DNA of 64,000 nt from Pseudazoarcus sp963975885 (GTDB taxonomy: Bacteria; Pseudomonadota; Gammaproteobacteria; Burkholderiales; Rhodocyclaceae), in assembly GCA_963975885.1 (NCBI GenBank), contig CAXBIS010000007.1:1-64000 (forward strand), read 5' to 3'. Under the pieces are notes generated by a model that had not been told where the DNA came from, did not search any database, and saw nothing but the letters and a program-made list of their open reading frames with translations. Shown one piece after another: positions 48,201 to 56,488 of the stretch (position 1 is the first letter of the stretch; each line of letters starts with the position of its first letter). The position numbers and the translations under genes were made by a program.

Positions 48201-50490
48201 CCGTATCCGCATCGCCGGCGGGGGCGGTCGCGGGCTCCGCAGGGGATGCGTCGGACGGCACGGACTCGGGCGCGTCGGCCGCTTCGGATTCGGCCGCTTC
48301 GAGCGCGCGCAGGCGTTCGGCCTCGGCCACCACGGCGCTGATGTCGAAACCATGGCTGCCACCGCCCTCGATCTGCGCCACCCAGGCATCGAAGCGCGCG
48401 TGCGCGTCGGCCAGGATTGCGGCCAGATCCGGCGTCACCGGCCATTCCAGTTGCAGCCAGCGATTGAGGGTCTGCTCGACAGCCCAGGCGGCTTCGCCGA
48501 ACTCGGTCAGGCCGACCATGCGGCCGCTGCCCTTGAGCGTGTGGAAGCCGCGGCGGATGTCGATCAGGGATTCCTGGTCGCCGAAGGGCTGCAGTTCCCG
48601 CAGGCCGGCGTCGATCGCGCCGAGAACTTCATGTGCTTCCTCGATGAAGATGGCGAGGAGTTCGGCATCGATCTCCGCTTCGGTGGCCGGTGCCGGCGTC
48701 ATTTCCGGTGCGGCGGCGCGCTCCGGCGCGGGCTCGGCGTGGGTTTCGGGCTCCTGCGGCGCATCGCCTGCGTCCGTCGCGAACTCGATCTCCGGGGCCA
48801 GTATTTCGTCCGGGTCCGGACGGCGCTCGTCCTCGGGCAGGAAATCGTTGAGGTCGGCCTCGCCGTGCTGCAGCGCGCTGACGTAGAAGCCGAGAATGGA
48901 AATACGGTCGGCCAGGCGTGAGAGCACCGGTTCGTCCGGTGCGCCGCCGTCGGCCAGCCAGCCGATGGTGTTGGCGGCCTCGCGCACCAGCGGCACGGCG
49001 GCGTCCCCGCCGATGATGCGCAGTGCACCCTCGATCTGGCGCAGCGGCGCGTCGAGCTGGCCCAGCGGGGCGCGCTTGGCGTGGTCACGGAAAAAGTCAT
49101 CGAGCGTCTGCTCGATATGGCCCAGACTGGAGGTGATCTCGCGCGTGACCTGCAGTCGTGCGTCCCATTCGTGGGCGCGGCGTGCGGCCTCCAGCGTGGG
49201 CGTCTCGGTACGCGGCGCGTCGCCGCGCATGTGCGCCTCGAAGCGCTCGAGCGTGGCTTCGGTCTGCTCGAGCAGTTCGCCGTCGGCGATGCCGCCCTCG
49301 ACGTTCAGTTCGGCCAGCAACAGGGCGGTGGCAACGTCGATGGCCATGGCTTCGTCGCAGGCCGTTGGATTGCCGGTGAGCCAGTGCGCCAGCCGGGCCG
49401 TGCCGTCGAGCAGACGATGCAGCGCTGGGCGTCCCAGTCGGGCGGACTCCGAGGCGATGTGGGCGATACGGGTGTCGAAGTCGTGGATGGATGCGCCTTG
49501 TCCCGCGCTGAAGGCGTCCCAGTCGAGCTTGGCCGTCGCGATCTCGCTGCGCAGCTCGCGCAGCAACGGGCCGAGGGGAATGTCGGCCACGGCAGCGCCG
49601 GGGTCGGTCCACCAGGCGTCGAGCTCCCAGCGCTCGCGCACCGCGCGTTGGACGTCGGTGCGCACAGGGGCTTGGCCGATTTCGAAGAGCAGGTCGCGCA
49701 TCAGGCGTTCGGGCATGCGGCGCGAGCCGCCCGACTGGACGCGGACTTCCTTGACGAGCGCGCTGCAGATCTGCCGGATGCGCATCTCCGAAGCGGGCAG
49801 GTCGCCATGGGCGAGCGCGTCGAAGAAAGCTTGGGCGACGCGCCACAGCGTGTTCGCGACCGGTCCGGTCTGCATCGCCTCGAGGGCGATCGCCGCGTCG
49901 CGCATGGTGCTCGCGCCTTCCGGGTTGGCGGGTTCGCGCAGCCAGGCCAGCAGGCCGCGCTCGAGCGCGGCGCGGGTCGCGCGCAGTCGCGCCGCGAGGG
50001 CGTCCGAGCCGGGCGGCGGTGCGCCTGAGAGGCGCCGGCGGGGTAGCCGTCGTTCCAGATCCGGGAAGAACATGTCGGCGGCCGAAACCTCGCCGCGACC
50101 ACTGGCGCGCGCGAGTTCGCGATACACGGCGAACAGTCTGAGTGGCTGGTCGCCGCCACCGCCGACGACTTCCCCGAGGTAGTTGGCGAGTGTCGAGCAG
50201 GCGCGCTGCGCAAGTCCGGCGCCGCTCTCGTCGGCGGCGACTTCACCGCGGGCCATCGCGCCGACGAACTGGTCCAGCGTGTCGGCGAACTGGCTGGCGC
50301 CGTCCAGGCCGACGACGGACAGCGCGCCGCGAACCTGGTGCAGGTGCGCCTGCGCGAACTGGAAGTGCGTCTGCGGATCGTCGTCGTCGGTGGCCTTGCC
50401 GATGGCCTCGGAGGCGCGTTCGAGCGCCTCGTCGATCTCGCCGCGGACCCAGCTGAGCGGGCCGATGTCCAGTTCGTGCGCGTGCGTCAT
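45235..50490 (-). CDS. chpA: Pil-Chp hybrid chemotaxis histidine kinase (ChpA/PilL)
   Basis: A 1751-residue cytoplasmic CheA-like kinase of twitching motility. Hpt-type modules lie near residues 50 (HLHQVRGAL), 487 (LRQIEGALRII, no histidine), 650 (FHTLKGSGRM), 878 (AHTLAGISG) and 1040 (LHTLKGSARM). The dimerisation/HATPase domain has HMLRNAVAHGIE near 1325, DDGRGLDYE and GRGVGMDVV. A CheW-like domain (about 1460-1600) and a C-terminal receiver (about 1624-1745, with DIEMPRMDG) follow. It is shorter than the 2472-residue ChpA of P. aeruginosa, with fewer Hpt modules. It is the last gene of pilGHIJ-chpA. Confidence 0.92.
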   Translation of the reverse strand: MTHAHELDIGPLSWVRGEIDEALERASEAIGKATDDDDPQTHFQFAQAHLHQVRGALSVVGLDGASQFADTLDQFVGAMARGEVAADESGAGLAQRACSTLANYLGEVVGGGGDQPLRLFAVYRELARASGRGEVSAADMFFPDLERRLPRRRLSGAPPPGSDALAARLRATRAALERGLLAWLREPANPEGASTMRDAAIALEAMQTGPVANTLWRVAQAFFDALAHGDLPASEMRIRQICSALVKEVRVQSGGSRRMPERLMRDLLFEIGQAPVRTDVQRAVRERWELDAWWTDPGAAVADIPLGPLLRELRSEIATAKLDWDAFSAGQGASIHDFDTRIAHIASESARLGRPALHRLLDGTARLAHWLTGNPTACDEAMAIDVATALLLAELNVEGGIADGELLEQTEATLERFEAHMRGDAPRTETPTLEAARRAHEWDARLQVTREITSSLGHIEQTLDDFFRDHAKRAPLGQLDAPLRQIEGALRIIGGDAAVPLVREAANTIGWLADGGAPDEPVLSRLADRISILGFYVSALQHGEADLNDFLPEDERRPDPDEILAPEIEFATDAGDAPQEPETHAEPAPERAAAPEMTPAPATEAEIDAELLAIFIEEAHEVLGAIDAGLRELQPFGDQESLIDIRRGFHTLKGSGRMVGLTEFGEAAWAVEQTLNRWLQLEWPVTPDLAAILADAHARFDAWVAQIEGGGSHGFDISAVVAEAERLRALEAAESEAADAPESVPSDASPAEPATAPAGDADTAPAPPHFDFGDLPSLELDEPDEAVDERPAEFDSTELDLAELESSAPQGEDATTGTAADEAAEPSHVRIGETELSRQLFDLYVNEGRSHIEALKSGLRPLRNNPATPSEKLLRTAHTLAGISGTAHVGPMQNLARATEFALGRLREARQAPSAEQFDLFDATVERLDTMLAEVARAQLPLPVPELEQQLDAVGRPAQAELQAPEEEHATAVAAQAEAERETLDEDDEPIQVRDDLDEQLLPIFLEEADELMKGLDERLRHWSDDPHSAEHPRLAARQLHTLKGSARMAGAMRLGELVHRIESRLENGMARHSPAEGLIDTLTGGLDQAAQLLADLAGGNSAPAPAAAEQAHTFESAAIAIETGERSTEALPGGGTLRVRADHLGNFINMAGEIGIARTRIEGELRTLRRSLLDLTENVIRLRGQLREVELQAETQMQSRIAQADSQHASFDPLEMDRYTRLQELTRMMAESVGDVTTVQQNLLRNLDGAELALHGQARFARDLQQSLMQVRMVPFDSLADRLHRVVRQSAKDQGKRVNLDIRGGRIEIDRSVLERMTVAIEHMLRNAVAHGIEPQDVRRNAGKNEIGQITLTISQTGNEIAIDLADDGRGLDYEAIRARAAERELLDDPQAADERALTNLIFTPGFSTADEVSTIAGRGVGMDVVCAEAAALGGRIDVRATSGDGTRFRIYLPLTLAVTQALLVRAAHASHAIPSTMIAQVLELRSDALERMRADGYAEWQDQRYPYRYLPELLGNRRARPEIHRFNWVLLLRAGGERLALHIDALRGNQEIVVKSAGPQLLRIVGISGATVLGDGEIVLILNPLALASRSDAPDEVMDAVLGEDLLDIGPAVETVRQPTVMVVDDSLTVRKITGRLLEREGYRVLTAKDGTDALDQLEEIVPDVILSDIEMPRMDGFDLVRNLRADERTREVPVIMITSRLADKHREYAEKLGANDYLGKPYDEDELLRLLRQYTDLTPERSPGLSRV

Positions 50491-50503
50491 GTGGCTGCCC
50501 CGT

Positions 50504-52633
50504 TCAGACCTTGAAGCCGGACACCGAGCCCTTCAGTTCCACCGCCAGGTCGGCCAACTGGCCGACCGATACGGCGGTTTGCTGAGTGCCGCGCGTGGTC
50601 TGGTCGGTAATCGCAAGAATGTCCTTCATGGTGCCGGCAACGCGACCGGCGGTCGCGGCGTGATTTTCGATGTCGCTGGAGATCTGTTCGATCAACTCGG
50701 CGGTCTCGGTCGATACGCGTTCGATCTCGACCAGTACCTGGCCGGCAGCGTCGGTCAGCTGTGCACCCTCGACCACGTCGCGGGTCGCGGTTTCCATCGC
50801 CGAGACGGCGTCCTTGGTGTCGGTCTGGATCGATTTGACGATCGAGGCGATCTGCTTGGTCGCCTCGGCCGAGCGCTCGGCCAGGCGCTGCACCTCTTCT
50901 GCGACCACGGTGAAGCCGCGACCCGCTTCGCCCGCCGAGGCGGCCTGGATGGCGGCGTTGAGCGCGAGCACGTTGGTCTGCTCGGTAATGTCGGAGATCA
51001 GTTCCACGATCTCGCCGATCTCCTGCGAGGATTCGCCCAGGCGCTTGATGCGCTTGGAGGTTTCCTGGATCTGCTCGCGGATGTCATTCATGCCGCGGAT
51101 GGTGTCCTCCACGGCGGTCGTGCCCTTCTGCGCGGCGTCACGCGACTGGCGTGCGACCTGAGCCGACTGCAGCACCCGCTCGGACGATGCCGTCATCTGT
51201 TCGGCCATGCGCTCGACGGTGGAGCCGACTTCCTCGATCTCCTGCGACTGGCGCTCGGTGGCATCGAGCAGCTCGCCGGAGATCTTCTGCGCCGATTCGG
51301 TCGCCGCGGTAACGCGGGTTGCCGCGTCGTTGATGCGACGCACCAGCACGGACAGTTCCTCGACCGTGTAGTTGACCGAGTCGGCGATGGCGCCGGTGAT
51401 GTCCTCGGACACGGTCGCGCGCACCGTCAGGTCGCCGTCGGCCAGGTCGCCCATCTCGTTCATCAGGCGCAGGATGGCCTGCTGGGCGAGGTTGCGTTCC
51501 TCTTCGGCCGCCAGGCGTTGGTGTTCGGCCTCCGCGCGGCGACGCGTGAGGTCGGCGTTGTAGGCCTTGACGATGAGCGCGATGACCGCCAGCGCGAGCA
51601 GGCCGCAGGCGACGATGCCCGCGATCAGCGGGTCGAAGCCCCGGTAGTGGTTCTCGTAGGCGGTCGACACGCTGCGCGTGTCTTCGAGCAGTGCGGGTGA
51701 AGCGTCGAACATGCGCGCGCCGGTCTGCTTGGCCTGCACCAGGTTCTGGATGTTGTCGTTGATGCGACCGACCGCGGCCAGCGTTTCCTCGGCGTACCAC
51801 TCGATGTCGCGCAATTGCTGCTGAGCCTGCGGGTCCGCGAACGACAGACGCAGCAGCTCGGACAGCGTGTCATTGAAGCTGGCAGGGTCGACGCTCATCT
51901 GGAACGCCGCTTCCGGGTCGATGGTCTCGGCCGCGAGCAGCGAGTTGGCGTTCTTGGCGATGCGCTGTGTGGTCAGCACGGCTTCGTTGGCGAGCAGGAT
52001 TTCGCGGTCGGCCGCGTTGGTCCCGACCTTGGCGCGGGCGATGCGCACGGTCAGGTCGTAGAGCAGTGGATCGAAAGCGTTGATCATTGCCACCGAGCGG
52101 TCCAGGGTGGCAATGCTGGTTTCCTCGTCGAGCAGCCAGCCCACGTCCTGCTCGATCGACCGCCAGCGCTCGGCCAGTGTGGCGAGCGCTGGCTGCACGG
52201 TCTCCGGGCTGGCGGGCACGCTTCGATCCTGCAGCGTGCCGCCTTCGGTCAAGGTCCCGAGCAGGCCGGAGAAGCGCTGACTGGCGGTGCGCAACTCGGT
52301 AAAGGCGTCGCGATCCCCCTGGATGCCGCGTTGGGCGGCCTTGGCGATCTGCTGCGAGAGCATTTGCAACTCACCGGCAGAGGCGATGTACAGCGTCGCA
52401 TGCGTGGCCTGACGGTTTTGCAGCACGAGCAGTACGGCGGTGGCGATGACGAGCAGGCCGAAGAGAATGAAGTGACCCTTCATCCGCTCCGAAACCGGAC
52501 GCTCGTCGGTTTTCTTCGCGCGTGGCTGGGGCGTTGCCGCCTCGCCGGTTTCCAGGATGGTGGCGTCGGAAGGCGCGGATTCGTCTTTGTTCTTTGCGCC
52601 CCCGGGGGACGGGGCCGACTGATTCAATGCCAT
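50504..52633 (-). CDS. pilJ: Type IV pilus methyl-accepting chemotaxis protein PilJ
   Basis: A 709-residue receptor. TM1 (about 54-72, HFILFGLLVIATAVLLVLQ), a PilJ-type periplasmic helical domain (about 75-340) and TM2 (about 343-368) are followed by HAMP. The cytoplasmic signalling coil has the hairpin tip around ISDITEQTNVLALNAAIQAA and EAGRGFTVVAEEVQRLAERS. It senses surface contact or pilin and feeds ChpA. It lies 45 bases after pilI and 13 before chpA. Confidence 0.94.
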   Translation of the reverse strand: MALNQSAPSPGGAKNKDESAPSDATILETGEAATPQPRAKKTDERPVSERMKGHFILFGLLVIATAVLLVLQNRQATHATLYIASAGELQMLSQQIAKAAQRGIQGDRDAFTELRTASQRFSGLLGTLTEGGTLQDRSVPASPETVQPALATLAERWRSIEQDVGWLLDEETSIATLDRSVAMINAFDPLLYDLTVRIARAKVGTNAADREILLANEAVLTTQRIAKNANSLLAAETIDPEAAFQMSVDPASFNDTLSELLRLSFADPQAQQQLRDIEWYAEETLAAVGRINDNIQNLVQAKQTGARMFDASPALLEDTRSVSTAYENHYRGFDPLIAGIVACGLLALAVIALIVKAYNADLTRRRAEAEHQRLAAEEERNLAQQAILRLMNEMGDLADGDLTVRATVSEDITGAIADSVNYTVEELSVLVRRINDAATRVTAATESAQKISGELLDATERQSQEIEEVGSTVERMAEQMTASSERVLQSAQVARQSRDAAQKGTTAVEDTIRGMNDIREQIQETSKRIKRLGESSQEIGEIVELISDITEQTNVLALNAAIQAASAGEAGRGFTVVAEEVQRLAERSAEATKQIASIVKSIQTDTKDAVSAMETATRDVVEGAQLTDAAGQVLVEIERVSTETAELIEQISSDIENHAATAGRVAGTMKDILAITDQTTRGTQQTAVSVGQLADLAVELKGSVSGFKV

Positions 52634-52678
52634 GGTGATGCTCCGCTGCGGGATTGTTCGGGTGGTCTCGTATTCCGG

Positions 52679-53197
52679 TCAGGCTTCCAGCACCCCGGCT
52701 TCGAGGAAGGCGGGGTTTCGCACCAGGGCGCCGATGTCGAGCTTGAGCCACTTTCGACCCTGCACGTCGGACAGCACCTGGCTGACCCAGGGGCGTTGCT
52801 CGTCGGCATCGTCTTCCTCGCCGAACTCGTCGGGGCCGTGGAGGCCGCTGGTGCGCGCGAACAGCAGGGCGATGCCGCTGCCGTGGAGCGCGCCCGCCAG
52901 CAGGATGCGCGCACTGCCCGCGGGGGTGATCGGCTCACCGGCTTGAAACAGGGAAAAGTCCACGACACCGCACAGATTGCCGCGCACGTTGACGAGTCCG
53001 CGGTACCAGGGGTGCGTCATCGGTACCGACGCGATCAGCGGCACGGGCAGGACTTCGCCGGTGTCGGCGAGGTCGACCAGCCAGTTCTCGCCGGGGGTCT
53101 CGAGTCCGAGCAACGTACGCCGTTCGCCCTCGCGCGATTCCGCGAGCCGTTGCGCCAGGCTTTCCTGGAACTCCCGCAGACTTGTGCGCCGCGCCAT
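52679..53197 (-). CDS. pilI: CheW-like coupling protein PilI
   Basis: A 172-residue CheW-domain protein linking PilJ to ChpA. VPLIASVPMTHPWYRGLVNVRGNL is the conserved CheW beta region (key parts: WYRGLVNVRG), followed by GVVDFSLF. The start at 53197 lies four bases after the pilH stop. Upstream in-frame codons fall inside pilH and are rejected. Confidence 0.9.
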   Translation of the reverse strand: MARRTSLREFQESLAQRLAESREGERRTLLGLETPGENWLVDLADTGEVLPVPLIASVPMTHPWYRGLVNVRGNLCGVVDFSLFQAGEPITPAGSARILLAGALHGSGIALLFARTSGLHGPDEFGEEDDADEQRPWVSQVLSDVQGRKWLKLDIGALVRNPAFLEAGVLEA

Positions 53198-53201
53198 GGC
53201 G

Positions 53202-53567
53202 TCAGCCCAGACCCTTGATGCGTTCGAGCAGTTCGGTGTGGTCGATGGGCTTGACCAGATAGTCGTGCGCACCCTGGCGCATGCCCCAGATGCGGTCCGT
53301 CTCCTGCCCCTTGGTCGTGCAGATGATGATCGGGATGGCGCGCGTGGCCTCGTCACGCGAGATGGTGCGCGTGGCCTGGTAGCCGTTCATGCCGGGCATG
53401 ACCACGTCCATCAGGATCAGGTCGGGCAACTCGGCCTTGCTCTTGACCACTGCGTCCTCGCCGTTTTCGGCGGAGACCACCTCGAAGCCGTTGGCGGTCA
53501 GCACTTCGGTCAGCGCGAAGCGCTCGGTCGGAGAGTCGTCGACGACGAGAATTTTCTTGATCGGCAT
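53202..53567 (-). CDS. pilH: Response regulator PilH
   Basis: A 121-residue stand-alone CheY-like receiver. It has the acidic pair in LVVDDSPTE, phospho-acceptor Asp in LILMDVVMPGMNGYQA, and Lys in DYLVKPIDHTELL. In P. aeruginosa PilH dampens PilT/PilU-linked signalling. It is the second gene of the operon, 23 bases after pilG and 4 before pilI. Assignment as PilH rather than PilG follows gene order. Confidence 0.92.
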   Translation of the reverse strand: MPIKKILVVDDSPTERFALTEVLTANGFEVVSAENGEDAVVKSKAELPDLILMDVVMPGMNGYQATRTISRDEATRAIPIIICTTKGQETDRIWGMRQGAHDYLVKPIDHTELLERIKGLG

Positions 53568-53590
53568 GTCGTTCTTCCCACTACTGGCGT

Positions 53591-53980
53591 TCAGTCGGTT
53601 TTCGCCCGGACGGCGTGTTCGGCGACAGTCTTGAGCAGGCTGTCCTTAGTGAAAGGCTTGGTGAGGTATTCGCTGGAGCCGGCCATGCGGCCGCGAGCGC
53701 GATCGAACAGGCCGTCCTTGGACGAGAGCATGATCACCGGCGTGGCCGCCAGTCGCGCATTGCGCTTGATCAGCGCACAGGTCTGGTAGCCGTCGAGCCG
53801 CGGCATCATGATGTCCATGAAGATCACGTCGGGCTGGTGGTCGGCGATTTTTGCGAGCGCATCGAAGCCGTCCTCGGCCAGCACCACGTCGCATCCGGCC
53901 TGGCCAAGGAATATCTCGGCGCTGCGGCGGATGGTGTTGCTGTCATCGATGACCATCACCCGGAGTCCGGTCAGGTCCAT
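53591..53980 (-). CDS. pilG: Response regulator PilG
   Basis: A 129-residue single receiver domain with Asp in VMVIDDSNTIRRSAEIFL, phospho-acceptor Asp in VIFMDIMMPRLDGYQT and Lys in SEYLTKPFTKDSLL. It is phosphorylated by ChpA and promotes pilus extension and twitching in other species. It heads the leftward pil-chp operon. A possible promoter lies 66-94 bases upstream. Confidence 0.93.
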   Translation of the reverse strand: MDLTGLRVMVIDDSNTIRRSAEIFLGQAGCDVVLAEDGFDALAKIADHQPDVIFMDIMMPRLDGYQTCALIKRNARLAATPVIMLSSKDGLFDRARGRMAGSSEYLTKPFTKDSLLKTVAEHAVRAKTD

Positions 53981-54045
53981 GCGGCTTTCCTCGTCGATTT
54001 GCGGGCCCGCAGGCCCGTCGGCACGCAGGTGCCGATCCGGGTGCG

Positions 54046-54074
54046 ACTATGCTGCATAAATGTTGTTGTCGCAA
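54046..54074 (-). promoter_or_regulatory. Candidate promoter of the pilGHIJ-chpA operon
   Basis: Read on the minus strand: -35 TTGCGA (54074-54069, 4 of 6), 17-base spacer, -10 CATAGT (54051-54046, 4 of 6). It lies in the only AT-rich patch between rubredoxin and pilG. Found by eye; moderate matches only. Confidence 0.35.
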
Positions 54075-54115
54075 CGCCCGGCGTTCGCTCGGTGTGCGAC
54101 AGTGTGCATCGGTAC

Positions 54116-54295
54116 TCAGACCTCGACCATTTCGAAGTCTTCCTTGCGCGCCTGGCACTCGGGGCAGGTCCAGTTCGGCGGAATGTCTTCCCAGCGCGTT
54201 CCGGGTGCGATGCCTTCGTCCGGCAGCCCCAGTTCCTCGTCGTAGATGAATCCGCAGATCAGGCACATGTATTTCTTGAATTCGGGGTTGGCCAT
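54116..54295 (-). CDS. rubA: Rubredoxin
   Basis: A 59-residue one-iron electron carrier. The iron is held by two Cys pairs, YMCLICGFIYDEELG and NWTCPECQARKEDF, with the usual aromatic core (Trp, Tyr, Phe). The start at 54295 gives the normal rubredoxin length; upstream codons are not conserved in character. It is encoded next to pilG and divergent from thiE, a typical Rhodocyclales arrangement. Its redox partner is not encoded here. Confidence 0.94.
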   Translation of the reverse strand: MANPEFKKYMCLICGFIYDEELGLPDEGIAPGTRWEDIPPNWTCPECQARKEDFEMVEV

Positions 54296-54423
54296 CCGTG
54301 GGCGAGCTCCTGTCGGTTTGACGTAGAATCCGGGCCATCTTACCGTATTTTCAATGGCCCGCCAGTCGCCCTGCGCCCTTGTGCGACGCGGCTTTTCGGC
54401 GTGGCTCAAGGAGTATTCCCGCA

Positions 54424-55050
54424 ATGACCCAAACCCTGCCGCGAGGCCTCTACCTCGTCACGCCCGACAGTCGCGATGCCGGCCAGTTGCTGGGCCGGCT
54501 CGAGGATGCCCTGAGGGGGCGGCCCGCGCTGGTGCAGTACCGCAACAAGCTCGCCGATGCGCCAGCGCGGCGCGAACAGGCCGCCGCTGCGGCCGAGTTG
54601 TGCCACGCCGCGGGTGCGTTGTTCATCGTCAACGACAGCGTCGAGCTGGCGCTGGAGGTTGGCGCCGACGGTGTACACATGGGGCGCGAGGATGGCGATC
54701 CGGCCACCGCGCGCGCCGCGCTGGGCGACGACTTGATCCTCGGCGTGTCCTGCTACGATGATTTCGAACGCGCGCGCAGCGCGGTTGCGGCCGGCGCCGA
54801 CTATGTCGCCTTCGGCACCATGTTCCCTTCCTCGGTCAAGCCCGATGCGCCGCGCGCGCCGCTGGAACTGGTGCGTCGCGCCAAGGACGAACTGGGCGTG
54901 CAGGTGGCCTGCATCGGCGGCATCACGCTGGAGAACGTGCCGCAGCTGGTCGCGGCCGGTGCGGACTTCGTCGCGGTGATTTCCGATGTGTTCCGGGCCG
55001 AGGATCCGGCCGCGCGCGCCGCGGCCATCCAGGCCTTGTTCGAAGACTGA
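54424..55050 (+). CDS. thiE: Thiamine phosphate synthase
   Basis: A 208-residue TIM-barrel enzyme joining the HMP-pyrophosphate and thiazole phosphate halves of thiamine. VQYRNKLADAPARREQA, FIVNDSVELALEVGADGVHMG and YVAFGTMFPSSVKPDAP are diagnostic. AAGGAG lies 11 bases before the ATG. A weak promoter (TTGACG at 54318-54323, 17-base spacer) may lie in the divergent region with rubredoxin. hemL follows 22 bases later. Confidence 0.95.
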   Translation: MTQTLPRGLYLVTPDSRDAGQLLGRLEDALRGRPALVQYRNKLADAPARREQAAAAAELCHAAGALFIVNDSVELALEVGADGVHMGREDGDPATARAALGDDLILGVSCYDDFERARSAVAAGADYVAFGTMFPSSVKPDAPRAPLELVRRAKDELGVQVACIGGITLENVPQLVAAGADFVAVISDVFRAEDPAARAAAIQALFED

Positions 55051-55072
55051 CAACGACTTTCCGAAGGATTCC

Positions 55073-56356
55073 ATGACCGATCGCAACCAGACCCTGTTTG
55101 ACCGCGCCTGCCGCAGTATTCCCGGTGGCGTCAATTCGCCGGTGCGAGCCTTCCGTTCGGTGGGCGGTACGCCGCGTTTCATCGAGCGCGCGCAAGGCCC
55201 GCGTGTATGGGACGCCGAAGGCAAGAGCTATCTCGACTACGTCGGCTCATGGGGGCCGGCGATTGCCGGACACGCGCACCCGGTCATCGTCGAGGCGGTG
55301 CGCGAGGCGGCTCTGTCGGGTCTGTCCTTCGGCGCGCCCACCGAGGCCGAGATCGAGATGGCCGAGGCCATCTGCGCGCGATTGCCGTCGGTCGAGATGG
55401 TGCGCCTGGTCAGTTCCGGTACCGAGGCGACGATGACCGCCATTCGGCTGGCGCGCGGCTTCACCGGGCGCGATGCCATCGTCAAGTTCGAAGGCTGCTA
55501 CCACGGTCATGCCGACAGCCTGCTGGTCAAGGCCGGCTCGGGCCTGCTGACCCTGGGCAACCCGTCCTCGGGCGGTGTGCCGGCCGATTTCGCCAGGCAC
55601 ACCATCGTGCTCGACTTCAACGACCTCGATCAGGTCGAGGAGGTTTTCCGCGCGCGCGGCGACGAGATCGCCGCGATCATCGTCGAGCCGGTCGCCGGCA
55701 ACATGAACCTGATCAAACCCAAGCCCGGCTTTCTCGAGGGGCTGCGCGAAGTGTGTACGAAGTACGGCGCGGTGCTGATCTTCGACGAAGTCATGACCGG
55801 CTTTCGCGTCGGCCCGCAGGGCGTGCAGGGCGTGACCGGCGTGACGCCGGATCTGACCACGCTGGGCAAGGTCATCGGTGGTGGCATGCCGGTGGGCGCC
55901 TTCGGCGGTCGGCGCGACATCATGGAATGCATTGCGCCGCTGGGCAGTGTCTACCAGGCCGGCACGCTGTCGGGCAGTCCGGTGGCGGTGGCGGCCGGGC
56001 TGGCCTCACTCAAGGTGCTCGCCGAGCCCGGCTTCTATGACCGCCTGGCCGCGCGCACGCGGCGTCTGGTCGACGGTCTGCGGGGCGCGGCCGACGCGGC
56101 CGGCGTGCGCTTTTCGGCCGACGCACTGGGCGGCATGTTCGGCGTCTACTTCGCCGACGCCGTGCCAACGTCCTTCTCCGAAGTCACGTCCTGCGACAAG
56201 GACGCCTTCAACCGATTCTTCCACGCCATGCTGGATGCCGGCCACTACTTCGCGCCGTCGGCGTTCGAGGCGGGCTTCGTGTCGATCGCGCACAGCGAGG
56301 AGGACATCGACGCGACGGTCGCGCAGGCGGCGAAGGTGTTCGCGGCGATGCGCTGA
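55073..56356 (+). CDS. hemL: Glutamate-1-semialdehyde 2,1-aminomutase
   Basis: A 427-residue PLP enzyme forming 5-aminolevulinate in the C5 haem pathway. IPGGVNSPVRAFRSVGG, VSSGTEATMTAIRLARG and FDEVMTGFRVG are present, and the PLP lysine is Lys266 in TTLGKVIGGGMPVGAFGG. GAAGGA precedes the ATG. It probably shares a transcript with thiE. An imperfect inverted repeat follows the stop. Confidence 0.96.
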   Translation: MTDRNQTLFDRACRSIPGGVNSPVRAFRSVGGTPRFIERAQGPRVWDAEGKSYLDYVGSWGPAIAGHAHPVIVEAVREAALSGLSFGAPTEAEIEMAEAICARLPSVEMVRLVSSGTEATMTAIRLARGFTGRDAIVKFEGCYHGHADSLLVKAGSGLLTLGNPSSGGVPADFARHTIVLDFNDLDQVEEVFRARGDEIAAIIVEPVAGNMNLIKPKPGFLEGLREVCTKYGAVLIFDEVMTGFRVGPQGVQGVTGVTPDLTTLGKVIGGGMPVGAFGGRRDIMECIAPLGSVYQAGTLSGSPVAVAAGLASLKVLAEPGFYDRLAARTRRLVDGLRGAADAAGVRFSADALGGMFGVYFADAVPTSFSEVTSCDKDAFNRFFHAMLDAGHYFAPSAFEAGFVSIAHSEEDIDATVAQAAKVFAAMR

Positions 56357-56378
56357 TTCACGGCAAGGCGTAATCGCG

Positions 56379-56465
56379 CAGGTCAGACAAGCGCCTTCGG
56401 CGCGCATCTGACACGCCGGCCTTGATTACCCGGTGATGTCAGATGCGCTGCGCTTGTCTGATCTG
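56379..56465. repeat. Long imperfect inverted repeat between hemL and mgtE
   Basis: An arm starting at 56379 (CA-GTCAGACAAGCGC, then CGCATCTGACA to 56413, with a small internal bulge) pairs with the arm 56437-56465. The loop is about 23 bases. It lies between convergent genes, so it may end both transcripts. It has no clear T run. Confidence 0.6.
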
Positions 56466-56488
56466 CGAGGCTGCGTTTGCGGTTGGGT

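Noticed and set aside
45283..48921. Long plus-strand frames opposite chpA (45283-47301 and 47311-48921)
   Set aside because: Antisense shadows of a gene with well-recognised domains; no start signals and no domain content.
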